A DNA stretch of 40,116 nucleotides from the NCBI GenBank assembly GCA_028277515.1, contig JANQGC010000087.1:1-40116 (forward strand). Direction: 5' to 3'. The DNA comes from Anaerolineae bacterium (GTDB taxonomy: Bacteria; Chloroflexota; Anaerolineae; Promineifilales; Promineifilaceae). The position numbers were made by a program, and so were the translations under genes. This document shows positions 1-7,989 of this stretch, piece after piece. The notes beneath the pieces were generated by a model. That model was not told where the DNA came from and did not search any database. It worked only from the letters and a program-made list of their open reading frames with translations. Position 1 is the stretch's first letter; every line of letters begins with the position of its first letter.

Positions 1-572
1 CTGATATGTCAATTGTACAAGGCAATATTGGCTACGCTAAATCTCCTGGTTGCTTGCGTGTCTATGATGCTGACGCCGGCGAATGGGTAGAGTTCGATGA
101 AGTGAACTATGCACCTTATGCCGCCTTCGGTGGTTGGCAAAACATTGTACCAGCCAACGCTGAGAATAAAGAAGCGGCCATTGATCTAGCCGCTTATTAC
201 TCGTCTCCCCCGATCCTCAAGTTGGCCTCCACCACGGCCGGCTCGGGCGTCAATCCGTCCCGTTATTCAACCCTTGAGGATGTTGATATCTGGGTTGAGA
301 CTGCTGGTTTTCCCAGCGCAGAAGATGCCCAGGGATACCTTACGATGATTCAAGTCGTTCAAGAACATCCCAATACGGTTTTCCAACTGCGGCTACCCGG
401 TTACATCCAGTACCAGGATGCTCTTGAGCTAGCCGTGTCCAAGGCCGTTGCCGGCCAAGCAACGCCCCAAGAGGCTTTAGATGAGGCAGCCGCCGCTTGG
501 GATGAAATAACTGATCGGCTCGGACGCGATGCTCAACGCGATCTATATCGCGCCTCTCTTGGTCTGAATTAA
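1..572 (+). CDS. Sugar ABC transporter substrate-binding protein, C-terminal part (5' end outside the window)
   Basis: The reading frame is open from the first base and ends with a stop at 572, so about 190 C-terminal residues are visible. They contain the late part of a family 1 extracellular solute-binding protein: a region resembling the hinge and lid segments (residues AYYSSPPILKLASTTAGSG and NPSRYSTLED), then a helical tail ending in a run rich in Ala, Asp and Glu. The ATG at 6 is only the first ATG after the window edge and is unlikely to be the real start. Two MalF/MalG-type permeases follow in the same direction, so the protein most likely delivers a sugar or sugar derivative to them. 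The signal peptide and lipobox expected for this family lie outside the window. The substrate cannot be told from this fragment. Confidence 0.85.
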   Translation, partial: DMSIVQGNIGYAKSPGCLRVYDADAGEWVEFDEVNYAPYAAFGGWQNIVPANAENKEAAIDLAAYYSSPPILKLASTTAGSGVNPSRYSTLEDVDIWVETAGFPSAEDAQGYLTMIQVVQEHPNTVFQLRLPGYIQYQDALELAVSKAVAGQATPQEALDEAAAAWDEITDRLGRDAQRDLYRASLGLN

Positions 573-723
573 TGGATACGCAATAGAATAATCTTTTCTT
601 GCGGTAATAGCAGGCGTTATTATGCACTGACAATCCACTGCTTAATGTCGCCTGCCATACCGTTTTACGCACTTGATTTTAATGAACGCATCGCTCCGAT
701 GTGATATGTAATAGGTAGCAGCT

Positions 724-1656
724 ATGGAAACATCTGCGAAGCCTAGTTTGAAACAGCGCCTACAAAACAGCGTCGGCCGGCCCAGCTCGAAAGCTGCCGT
801 GCGACGCACATTTCTGGGACCGTCTGCAATTTTTCTTCTTGCATTGACCCTTTTCCCCTTGTTATTTGCATTGAGCATCACTTTTACAAACATGCGCCTA
901 CTCAGTACGGGAGCGACAGAGTTTGTCGGTCTTGAAAATTGGAGACGCCTTTTTTCCGACAACAATTTTCACACTGTCTTGCGCAACACTTTCATTTTCG
1001 TTTTTAGTGCGGTCTCCTTACAGTACGTCCTGGGTCTAAGTCTTGCAATGCTGCTCAACCAACGGATTCGAGGCAGACGATTCTTCCGTGTGAGCCTCTT
1101 GCTGCCTATGATGATGAGCCCCGTAGCAATTAGTTACGTGATCGGAAAAATGATGTTTAGCGAAAGTTTTGGACCGATAAATGACCTGCTGGTGCGCGCC
1201 GGATTACCACCCTTCACATGGACACTCGATGCCACCAATTCGATGATCGTCCTGATTCTGGTTAGTACCTGGCAATGGACGCCACTTTTCATCCTGATCT
1301 TACTTGCCGGCTTGCAATCAATTCCGCTTGAACTATATGAAGCCGCACGTGTTGATGGCGCTACATCCTGGCAAATTTTTCGCGGCATTACTTTCCCTAT
1401 GCTTCTCCCTATGAGCGTCACAGCTATCCTGCTGCGGATGTTTGAAGCATTTAAAGTCTTAGATATTGTACGTGTCGTTACAGGTGGTGGACCGGGCAAT
1501 TCTACCGAAACCGTCACCCTTTTTGCCTATGATATTGGATTAAAGGGAGGGGATATTGCTTACGCCTCAACCGTTGCCTTTGCCTTTATGATCCTTGTCA
1601 TTATCACTTCTCTATCATTCCTCGCCGCTGGTCGACGTGTTACACCTAGTCGCTAG
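724..1656 (+). CDS. ABC sugar transporter permease, MalF/UgpA type
   Basis: A 310-residue inner-membrane protein with about six hydrophobic segments. A charged cytoplasmic N-terminus of some 35 residues precedes the first segment (FLLALTLFPLLFALSITF). The EAA loop that docks on the ATPase begins near residue 203 (ELYEAARVDGATSWQIF) and has the conserved E, AA and G. A weak AGG ribosome site lies before the ATG. The gene starts about 150 bases after the binding-protein gene and 21 bases before the second permease, as in other CUT1-type sugar importers. Those importers pair one MalF-like and one MalG-like permease. No ATPase gene lies in the window; it may be upstream or shared. Assignment to the family is firm; the substrate is unknown. 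Confidence 0.92.
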   Translation: METSAKPSLKQRLQNSVGRPSSKAAVRRTFLGPSAIFLLALTLFPLLFALSITFTNMRLLSTGATEFVGLENWRRLFSDNNFHTVLRNTFIFVFSAVSLQYVLGLSLAMLLNQRIRGRRFFRVSLLLPMMMSPVAISYVIGKMMFSESFGPINDLLVRAGLPPFTWTLDATNSMIVLILVSTWQWTPLFILILLAGLQSIPLELYEAARVDGATSWQIFRGITFPMLLPMSVTAILLRMFEAFKVLDIVRVVTGGGPGNSTETVTLFAYDIGLKGGDIAYASTVAFAFMILVIITSLSFLAAGRRVTPSR

Positions 1657-1677
1657 ACAAATAGATGGGAAACGGAT

Positions 1678-2541
1678 ATGACATCGCTTGACGCCAAACG
1701 CATCGACATCGGAAAGATATTAACCTACATTATCCTCTTAGTTTGGACGGGTGTCGTCTACTTTCCGCTCTACTGGACATTAATCACATCATTTAAGCTC
1801 CCGATAGCAATTGCGGATGTGACCTATATTCCCTGGCTCGATTTCCAGCCAGATTTACATGCGTGGCGTGATACGCTCACCGGTAGCGCCCGCGAAACTG
1901 TTTTCCGACACTTTTTCAATGGCGTTGTTATTTCCTTAGGAGCCTCTAGCGTAGCCGTTATGGTAGGTGCGATGGCAGGCTATGGTCTTACCAGATTTAA
2001 ATATCGGCTTGGTTCCTGGCAGAACGATGACATTGCCTACTGGTTTGTTTCCCAACGTATTATGCCGCCCATTGCAATTGTACTGGCCTTTCTTATCATG
2101 TACCGTTTTCTGGGGCTGATTGACACGCGATTTGGGTTGACCTTAGCTTATATTGGATTTAGCCTACCATTAGCTGTCTGGTTACTGCGCGACTTCTTTG
2201 CCGAAATACCACCAGAATTGGAAGAGAGCGCCCTGATAGATGGCGCCTCGCGTTTTCGAGCTTTCTGGAGTGTCGTATTACCACTTGCAATACCAGGTAT
2301 TGTTGCGGTATTCATTCTGTCTTTTATCTTTACATGGAATGAATATCTATTTGCGCTCATTCTCTCGTTCCAGAAAGCGGGTACAGTGCCTTTGCTGCTT
2401 GCCTCACAGGTGACAGGAACTGGCGTGCAATGGTGGCGAATGTCGGTTCTTGCGATACTAAGTATTGTACCTAGTGTCGCCTGCGCAATTATTCTCGAAC
2501 GCTACATTGTCTCCGGGTTGTTTTCTGGGGGCGTCAAATAA
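1678..2541 (+). CDS. ABC sugar transporter permease, MalG/UgpE type
   Basis: A 287-residue membrane protein with about six transmembrane segments, and the partner of the preceding permease. Its EAA loop starts near residue 180 (ELEESALIDGASRFRAFW) and keeps the Glu, Ala and Gly positions of the MalG class. The usual N-terminal block FPLYWTLITSFK and the mid-protein YGLTRFKYR block are also present. The two permeases would form the heterodimeric channel of a CUT1 importer. The gene is 28 bases upstream of the duplicated-domain protein, so translation of importer and enzymes is probably linked in one transcript. Confidence 0.92.
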   Translation: MTSLDAKRIDIGKILTYIILLVWTGVVYFPLYWTLITSFKLPIAIADVTYIPWLDFQPDLHAWRDTLTGSARETVFRHFFNGVVISLGASSVAVMVGAMAGYGLTRFKYRLGSWQNDDIAYWFVSQRIMPPIAIVLAFLIMYRFLGLIDTRFGLTLAYIGFSLPLAVWLLRDFFAEIPPELEESALIDGASRFRAFWSVVLPLAIPGIVAVFILSFIFTWNEYLFALILSFQKAGTVPLLLASQVTGTGVQWWRMSVLAILSIVPSVACAIILERYIVSGLFSGGVK

Positions 2542-2569
2542 TTCTCGGAATTATTATGGAGTAAAAGAC

Positions 2570-3277
2570 ATGGACAAACATCAATCCGTCGCCTTTGTTG
2601 CCATCTGGAAAAGCAAATCCTCCGAATATGCTGCTTCTCCTAAGGAGCAACAAGAAACAAGCGCACTTATTGAGGAAGCTTTTGCGACTGCCCGTACGAG
2701 AGGTGTTCGCATGTACGGCCGTTATGGTTGCCGCTGGTCGACTGAGAATCAGTATTTTACATTTTGGCTCAGTCCAAGTTTTGAAGTGCTGGAGCATGTC
2801 ATGGACAAACTCGAGTCAGCTGGGGATTTTAAATTCGCCGAGTCTCAACACATCCTTGGCTTTCCTATGCATGACGAGGATATGATCGATAAAGCATATC
2901 TTCCTGAAGGAGGGCCTGATGCGGAACGCCCGATCGGATTCTTCGCTATGTGGAGGCGTACGGATGCTTATTACAACGCCGGAAAGGACGCTTGGGACTT
3001 ATCAGATAAAGGTGTGCGAGACGCATTTGAGTATGCGCGTGTTAATGGCGTACGCATGTTGGGAAGGTACGATTGTCGTTGGTCAACAGAGTGGGAATAT
3101 TTCACCTTTTGGCAGGTACCGAATTTGGAGGTGCTTGAAGCAACGATGGAACAACTTGAGTCCGCTGGAGACTTCTGGTTTGCAGAGTCGCATCATATCA
3201 TTGGAATTTTAGAGCCGTATTATCGTTTTGGCAGAGAGCTTGTGATTGATGAATCGCGAGCCGAGGGAGGTTACTAA
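2570..3277 (+). CDS. Tandem-duplicated small-domain protein of unknown function
   Basis: A 235-residue protein. The ATG at 2570 was chosen because GGAG lies 8 bases before it; a longer frame starting at 2465 would run back into the permease gene. It is made of two similar halves of about 115 residues. Both carry a block of the type GVRM(Y/L)GRY(G/D)CRWSTE, then YFTFW, then LESAGDF(K/W)FAES(Q/H)H. The size and the pattern of two beta-alpha-beta units suggest a dimeric alpha/beta-barrel fold such as the darcynin-like or DUF6616-like families, but that is only an impression. The invariant Cys-Arg in each half could be functional. The next gene encodes a third, single copy. No signal peptide or membrane segment is visible, so the protein is expected in the cytoplasm. 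Its function is unknown. Confidence 0.75.
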   Translation: MDKHQSVAFVAIWKSKSSEYAASPKEQQETSALIEEAFATARTRGVRMYGRYGCRWSTENQYFTFWLSPSFEVLEHVMDKLESAGDFKFAESQHILGFPMHDEDMIDKAYLPEGGPDAERPIGFFAMWRRTDAYYNAGKDAWDLSDKGVRDAFEYARVNGVRMLGRYDCRWSTEWEYFTFWQVPNLEVLEATMEQLESAGDFWFAESHHIIGILEPYYRFGRELVIDESRAEGGY

Positions 3278-3281
3278 GTTA

Positions 3282-3611
3282 ATGGCGCAAAATATAGGTT
3301 GGATTAAGTTCTGGAAACCAAAGGATGACTGGTACTATCTTGAGTCTACTGAACGGCAGGTTTATCTTGAAAACTTCACCGACTTAGTGAATCGAACATT
3401 GAACAAAGGCGCTGTTCTTCTTGGAACGTATAAATGCCGCGGACAGGCAGATTGGGCACGCTTTGAACTATGGGAATTTCCCAACCTTCAGGCCGTGGTG
3501 GATTTCACAGATGAACTGGAGGAAATTGGCCACTTCCAATATTTTACTGAAGACAATACAGTTGGGCGCAGGTATGAGCGCAAGAGTGATGCTGCGAGTT
3601 GGGCGGTTTAG
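3282..3611 (+). CDS. Single-domain relative of the preceding duplicated protein
   Basis: A 109-residue protein. The ATG at 3282 is preceded by GGGAGG (3265-3270) and lies 4 bases after the stop of the previous gene; an in-frame start at 3246 would overlap that gene and is less likely. The sequence aligns by eye with one half of the preceding protein: GAVLLGTYKCRGQADWARF corresponds to the GVRMYGRYGCRW block, ELWEFPNLQAV to the FW.SPSFEVL block, and LEEIGHFQYFTED to LESAGDFKFAES. The Cys-Arg pair is kept while the Trp-Ser-Thr-Glu part has diverged. This gives three copies of one domain in two adjacent genes, probably from duplication. A hetero-oligomer is possible. Function unknown. Confidence 0.75.
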   Translation: MAQNIGWIKFWKPKDDWYYLESTERQVYLENFTDLVNRTLNKGAVLLGTYKCRGQADWARFELWEFPNLQAVVDFTDELEEIGHFQYFTEDNTVGRRYERKSDAASWAV

Positions 3612-3630
3612 GAAAAGGGGATTTTACCAC

Positions 3631-4143
3631 ATGAATCAAAAACACGTTATTAAACCACAAGCATTAACAAAGGAAACATTCGCTCCCTATGGCCAGGCCA
3701 TTACTGTTCCTGAAGTACCTGCACCAAAGACCGGTGTAGACTGGGATTGCTGGTTTAAATTGGGCGATCTCGGCGCTCTAAGACCTTCCGTTGGGATCGT
3801 AACTACCCGCCCAACTAAAGCGTTGATTTCAACCATGGAAAGAGAGCCGAAGCCCGAATTCTTGCTGCCGATTAGTGGGCCTGTCATACAGACTGTTGCC
3901 TTACCCGGCGATTTAGAGAATCATGAACAGCAGCCAGAAGCGGCAACTGTGCGTGCCTTTATCGTTCGTCCCGGTCAGGCTATTATCATGGCCTCCGGGA
4001 CCTGGCATTGGGCAGCGCTGCCCCTTGATGATGAGGAAGTTCTCTACTATTTCATCACTGAACCGCACCCACCTGAACCCGGTCGCGAGGAGAGTCCCTG
4101 GATACCCTTTGCCGGAAACGATGTAATTCAGATTGCTAAATGA
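3631..4143 (+). CDS. Ureidoglycolate lyase (AllA-like) family protein
   Basis: A 170-residue cupin-fold protein that resembles the AllA family (ureidoglycolate lyase, which splits ureidoglycolate to glyoxylate and urea). The start at 3631 was chosen because it gives the family's normal beginning (KPQALTKETFAPYGQAI) and follows a GGAAAAGGGG purine run. The block VRAFIVRPGQAIIMASGTWHWAALPL is the family's C-terminal barrel signature; it includes a Trp-His pair, and GTWH in AllA is near the active site. The gene overlaps the next by four bases (ATGA), which indicates translational coupling to the sugar kinase. No other purine-degradation gene is near, so the substrate here may not be ureidoglycolate; a role on another hydroxy-acid or sugar-derived ureide is possible. 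Confidence 0.8.
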   Translation: MNQKHVIKPQALTKETFAPYGQAITVPEVPAPKTGVDWDCWFKLGDLGALRPSVGIVTTRPTKALISTMEREPKPEFLLPISGPVIQTVALPGDLENHEQQPEAATVRAFIVRPGQAIIMASGTWHWAALPLDDEEVLYYFITEPHPPEPGREESPWIPFAGNDVIQIAK

Positions 4144-5081
4144 ACGCAAAGATTGACGAGATTATTGTAGTCGGTATCGGCGATATTGATATTGATATCT
4201 ACTTGCGAGTTCATCATATTCCCGGCCGTGATGAGAAAATCAAGGCTGAGGAAGTCGAACTGCATCCCGGTGGCATGGTGGCAAATTTTCTTGGCTGCTT
4301 GCAGCGTTTAGGAACACCCTGCGCATTCAATGGCTCTCTAGGAGATGATGAGTATGGAGCAATGGCTTTAGCCGCTCTTAAGTTGATTGGCGTTGACACG
4401 AGTGGCGCTGTGGTAAAGCGGGATCAAAAAACTTATTTTTGTGTTGTTATGTTAGATGATAGCGGGGAGAAGGCGCTTGTGGTGGCGCCCACAAACTGCA
4501 TGTTTCCAACACCTGATGATATATCGCTTGAATTAATTGCACAATCTCATCATATGCACACAACAGCTGCAAATATGGCAACAGCAATGAAGGCAACAAA
4601 TCTCGCCAAAAAATTCGGCTTAAGCACATCTGTTGATCTAGAACCGACTATGTTGGACAATATGACTGGGTTGATGCAGTTGTTAGCCAACGTCGATATT
4701 TTATTTGTCAACCACTTTGCTGCCAGACAGCTGTCGAAAAGAGATGATATTCAAGAAGTAGCTGAATCTATTCTTACTTTGGGTCCAGAGATTGTTTGCA
4801 TACTAATGGGCGCTGAAGGGGCAATTGTTGCAACATCCAACGAAGTCTTTCATGCAGAGGCCTTTCCAGTTACCGTTACCGATTCAACAGGCGCGGGTGA
4901 CTGCTTTGCTGCAGGATTTGTCCATGGCTATCTTCAAAAATGGCCCCTTGCTGACACGGTTCTCTTCGCCAGTGCAGTCGCAGCCATAAGCATCCAGCAT
5001 CGTGGAGGGCATGCCGGCGCGCCCAGCCGCGAACAAGTTGATGCCTTTCTTCATTCGCAGGGCATTGCTCTTTCCTACTGA
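4140..5081 (+). CDS. PfkB/ribokinase-family carbohydrate kinase
   Basis: A 313-residue cytoplasmic kinase of the ribokinase family, which uses ATP to phosphorylate a sugar or nucleoside hydroxyl. It has the N-terminal substrate-site glycine pair (PGGMVANF, near residue 44) and the C-terminal signature DSTGAGDCFAAGF. The catalytic-base Asp is D254 and the anion hole is GAG. The start overlaps the upstream gene by four bases. Immediate neighbours are a sugar importer, an eIF2B-fold isomerase-like protein and a SIS-domain protein, so the likely role is phosphorylation of the imported sugar. In archaea a PfkB kinase acts with an eIF2B-fold ribose-1,5-bisphosphate isomerase. In enterobacteria the PfkB kinase FrlD acts with the SIS protein FrlB. 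This operon has both partners. The actual substrate is not predictable. Confidence 0.9.
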   Translation: MNAKIDEIIVVGIGDIDIDIYLRVHHIPGRDEKIKAEEVELHPGGMVANFLGCLQRLGTPCAFNGSLGDDEYGAMALAALKLIGVDTSGAVVKRDQKTYFCVVMLDDSGEKALVVAPTNCMFPTPDDISLELIAQSHHMHTTAANMATAMKATNLAKKFGLSTSVDLEPTMLDNMTGLMQLLANVDILFVNHFAARQLSKRDDIQEVAESILTLGPEIVCILMGAEGAIVATSNEVFHAEAFPVTVTDSTGAGDCFAAGFVHGYLQKWPLADTVLFASAVAAISIQHRGGHAGAPSREQVDAFLHSQGIALSY

Positions 5082-5126
5082 ATAGCTCGCAAGGAATGGA
5101 GCATTTTTGCTACAAGGAGAAAATTA

Positions 5127-6107
5127 ATGGAAAGTACACACTTCGTACCAGATCTATCCACTGAATCTCAGGAGCTTCTTGAAAAGATAACCGGAGGAGA
5201 ATATCTAGGCGCCAGTCGCAATATTCGCCAGATAAACGACCTTTTCTATACTATCAGCAACGAAGATAATGTGAAATCTGGGTTGCAGTTGGTTGAAAAG
5301 TTACAAGCGGTAGGTAATTATCTGATTGCTACGCGAGGTAAAAATACACCAGCGATTGGGAATGCAATACGGTTAATGCTTAAAGATCTGGCGGACGAAT
5401 CAAGCCGCCAGGTCAAAGAACTTGGCGATCTCATAGCGCAAAGGCGTAAGCGTTTTAATGATGAATCAATTCATAATCGGAATTTACTAGCTGAGTATGG
5501 AGCCAATCTACTTGAGGATGCCACAACCATTTTGGCATTTGATTATAGTAGCACGATGATGGCCATCATGGACGAGTTAGCTGAACGGGGACATCGGGTA
5601 ACTCTCATTGTACCTGAGAGCCGCGTCCTTGATGGGGGACGGCCGATTGCGAATGAAGCTACGGCCAAAGGACATCATGTTCAATTTATCCTCGACATGT
5701 CCTTTGTTCATTTCTTGCAGGATGTCGATGCCGTCCTAATCGGTGCAGAAACGATTTTTGCAAACGGTGACTGTTGGAACACGATAGGTAGTTACCCTAT
5801 CGCCGTCCTTGCCGGTGAATTCAAAATCCCCTACTACGTGGCAACAGAGCTAATCAAGATAGATCCACGCTCCTTCATTGGCCTAAAAAAGCCAATGAAA
5901 ATGGACGATTTCAGCAATATTTTAAACTATCCGGATACATTTAAATATCCGGAACTTATCTCAGTCTCAGCACCCGAAATGGATAACGTGCCGGGCAAAT
6001 TGATCACGGCTTATGTGACACCTTCCGGCATCCTACTGCCTGAACATATACGCCTTGAGACGCTTCAGTTTCTGGAGGCAATCGACACACCAATTTTTTC
6101 CCAATAA
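5127..6107 (+). CDS. eIF2B alpha/beta/delta-fold protein, ribose-1,5-bisphosphate isomerase-like but lacking the catalytic Cys
   Basis: A 326-residue protein. An N-terminal helical part (residues 1-110) precedes a Rossmann-like part that carries the eIF2B/MtnA family signature GAETIFANGDCWNTIGSYP near residues 206-224 and VLAGEFKIPYYVAT after it. In methylthioribose-1-phosphate and ribose-1,5-bisphosphate isomerases the strand near residue 138 carries a catalytic Cys (H-C-N/H). Here it reads ILAFDYSSTMM, with Asp139 in the place of that Cys. The conserved Asp of GAD is Glu208. This resembles the non-catalytic eIF2B subunits or a different chemistry. AAGGAG lies upstream of the start. The gene lies between a sugar kinase and a SIS protein, suggesting a phosphorylated sugar ligand. 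It could be an atypical isomerase or a ligand-binding regulator. Confidence 0.75.
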   Translation: MESTHFVPDLSTESQELLEKITGGEYLGASRNIRQINDLFYTISNEDNVKSGLQLVEKLQAVGNYLIATRGKNTPAIGNAIRLMLKDLADESSRQVKELGDLIAQRRKRFNDESIHNRNLLAEYGANLLEDATTILAFDYSSTMMAIMDELAERGHRVTLIVPESRVLDGGRPIANEATAKGHHVQFILDMSFVHFLQDVDAVLIGAETIFANGDCWNTIGSYPIAVLAGEFKIPYYVATELIKIDPRSFIGLKKPMKMDDFSNILNYPDTFKYPELISVSAPEMDNVPGKLITAYVTPSGILLPEHIRLETLQFLEAIDTPIFSQ

Positions 6108-6142
6108 AGTGATTGGACCTTGAGAAACGAAAGGAAAGGCCT

Positions 6143-7201
6143 ATGAATAAAATTATGCGTGACGAAATCCTCGACCAGCCGGGCGCTATCAGGCAAAGCT
6201 TGCCGCAGCTCCGGTCCCAAATCGATCGACTAGGATTGAAGATAAATTCAGGACAGAAGATCATCTTTACCGGGTCAGGGGACTCTTTCATCGCCCCGCT
6301 GGCCCTTTTGTTTGCAGCTCGACTTCATTGCCCAGCAAATGTGTATGTGCTCTCAGCACTCGATGCGGCGCATTACTGGTCGTTTTCAGCAAATGATATA
6401 TTGGTGCCGATCTCTATTTCAGGAAAGGCAATTCGGACTGTTGAAGCGGCGCAACTCGCCAGGAAGAAAGGAGCAAATGTTCTAGCGATTACCGCGAACG
6501 CCGACAGTAACCTGGCCGCGATAAGTGACCACTCAATAATAATTCCCTTCCAATCACGATCCCGAATCACACCTCACACAACAGACTATTTAACGACGTT
6601 ACTGGCAATCTCAGGACTGCTTGAGCATCTGGCGGGAAATCGATTTTCCATTCTCGATTCATTAATAGACACAGTAACACAACAGGTTCGCGATTTTGAA
6701 GGACCGCTTACCGAAATCGGCTACTCTTTACGTGAAAATAATCAATTTTATTTCCTTGGTGGTGGCCCGCATTTCGCGACTGCTTTCTACGCTGCTGCTA
6801 AGTTCTGGGAAGTTGGAGGTCTCCTGGCCGGCGCTTTCGATCTTGAAGAGTTCGCCCATGGGCCACACCTGATGGTTAAGGCCGGCGATCCGGTTTTCAT
6901 TGTTGCACCAAATGGAGGAAGTATTGAGCGCGCGCGGCAGATAGTCGATGGACTCAGGGAGTTGACGACTGAACTCTATGTTATTACAGATGCCAAATCA
7001 AATTTTCCTGGCATTCATTCACTAATCGTGCCTACTATAGCGGAAGAATGGTCTGCCTTCACCACGACTATTCCGCTTCAGTGGCTCTGCTGGGGGGTTG
7101 CAAATGCAAAAGGGTATGATGTCGTCAAGAAAGATGGTCTTCATGATAATCCTGAAAGTTATGAAGCAGCACATCGGAAGTGGGTGCGAGGTTTAGCCTA
7201 A
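6143..7201 (+). CDS. Double-SIS-domain sugar-phosphate isomerase/deglycase-like protein
   Basis: A 352-residue protein. The ATG at 6143 was preferred over a TTG at 6113 because GGAAAGG (6133-6139) precedes it. It has the two SIS domains of the GlmS/AgaS/FrlB group. The first carries the phosphate-loop TGSGDSFIAPL and the S-x-S-G turn (PISISGKAIRTVEAA). The second carries GGGPHFATAFYAA and EEFAHGPH, matching the GlmS E-x-x-H-G-P block. There is no glutaminase domain, so it does not make glucosamine-6-phosphate by the GlmS route. Likely roles are aldose-ketose isomerisation, deamination or deglycation of a sugar phosphate made by the upstream kinase. FrlB, which cleaves fructoselysine-6-phosphate, is one possible model. 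The assignment to SIS is firm; the reaction is not. Confidence 0.82.
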   Translation: MNKIMRDEILDQPGAIRQSLPQLRSQIDRLGLKINSGQKIIFTGSGDSFIAPLALLFAARLHCPANVYVLSALDAAHYWSFSANDILVPISISGKAIRTVEAAQLARKKGANVLAITANADSNLAAISDHSIIIPFQSRSRITPHTTDYLTTLLAISGLLEHLAGNRFSILDSLIDTVTQQVRDFEGPLTEIGYSLRENNQFYFLGGGPHFATAFYAAAKFWEVGGLLAGAFDLEEFAHGPHLMVKAGDPVFIVAPNGGSIERARQIVDGLRELTTELYVITDAKSNFPGIHSLIVPTIAEEWSAFTTTIPLQWLCWGVANAKGYDVVKKDGLHDNPESYEAAHRKWVRGLA

Positions 7202-7225
7202 CAGCTAATAAAGGATAGATTGAGT

Positions 7226-7981
7226 ATGAGTGAGAAAGAAACAGTTCTTCTCGTGGGTGAATCCTGGATGAGTTTGGGAACTCACGTGAAAGGGTTTAAC
7301 GATTTTTCAACTGGATTTTATGAAGAAGGCCATGCTGCATTATCAGCCGCACTAAAGGGTCATTTCACATTAGAGTATTTGCCGGCTCATCTATCAGCAA
7401 CCAAGTTTCCGAATGATGCCGAGGCTTTGTCGCACTTTGCTGCTATCTTGTTCAGCGATATTGGTGCTGATACGCTTTTGCTGCACCCCGACACCTTTCT
7501 TCATTATGAACCAGTTCCAAACAGGCTAAACGCTGTGCGTGACTATGTAGCGAACGGAGGTGGATTTGGGATGATTGGTGGTTATATGTCATTTGCCGGA
7601 TTTGGTGGAAAAGCCCACTATCATGGGACGGCTATCGAGGATATCTTACCGGTGAGCGTATTGCCTTACGATGATCGCGTCGAAGTCCCAGAAGGCTTTG
7701 TGCCATCGGTCGTAGATCCTAATCATCCCATTCTTTCAAATATTAGTGATGAGTGGCCCATCTTGCTAGGTTACAATCGCTTGCAGGCCGGTGAAGATAG
7801 TACTGTTTTGCTGGCACGCGAAAGAGATCCAATCCTGGTTTCCGGCCATTATCGCAGCGGTAGAACAGTAGCTTTTGCTTCAGATTGTTCACCACATTGG
7901 GGATCAAAGCAGTTTACCAATTGGGAATTCTACAGCGCTTTCTGGGTCAATGTTGTGACATGGCTTGCTGCCAAAACTTAG
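7226..7981 (+). CDS. GATase1-like (PF07090-type) protein
   Basis: A 251-residue protein. The ATG at 7226 lies 9 bases after AAGGAT; a TTG at 7220 in the same frame is less likely. The fold looks like class I glutamine amidotransferase: VLLVGESWMSLG, then SDIGADTLLLHP, then YVANGGGFGMIGGYMSFAG and finally RSGRTVAFASDCSPHWG. The nucleophile elbow of true amidotransferases (G-x-C-x-G) is replaced by GGYMSFAG, so there is no catalytic Cys in the usual place. This is a known property of the DUF1355/GATase1-like family. The family often sits in sugar-uptake operons, but no reaction is established. It is the last gene of the plus-strand operon, and the next genes are convergent. Confidence 0.7.
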   Translation: MSEKETVLLVGESWMSLGTHVKGFNDFSTGFYEEGHAALSAALKGHFTLEYLPAHLSATKFPNDAEALSHFAAILFSDIGADTLLLHPDTFLHYEPVPNRLNAVRDYVANGGGFGMIGGYMSFAGFGGKAHYHGTAIEDILPVSVLPYDDRVEVPEGFVPSVVDPNHPILSNISDEWPILLGYNRLQAGEDSTVLLARERDPILVSGHYRSGRTVAFASDCSPHWGSKQFTNWEFYSAFWVNVVTWLAAKT

Positions 7982-7989
7982 AGTAGTGA

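Noticed and set aside
2465..2569. An N-terminal extension of the duplicated-domain protein
   Set aside because: It would overlap the permease gene; the ATG at 2570 has a good ribosome site and the extension has no domain similarity.
3631..4143. Evidence of purine (allantoin) degradation in the sugar operon
   Set aside because: Only the AllA-like protein is present; no allantoinase, allantoicase or ureidoglycine gene is near, so the pathway is not supported.
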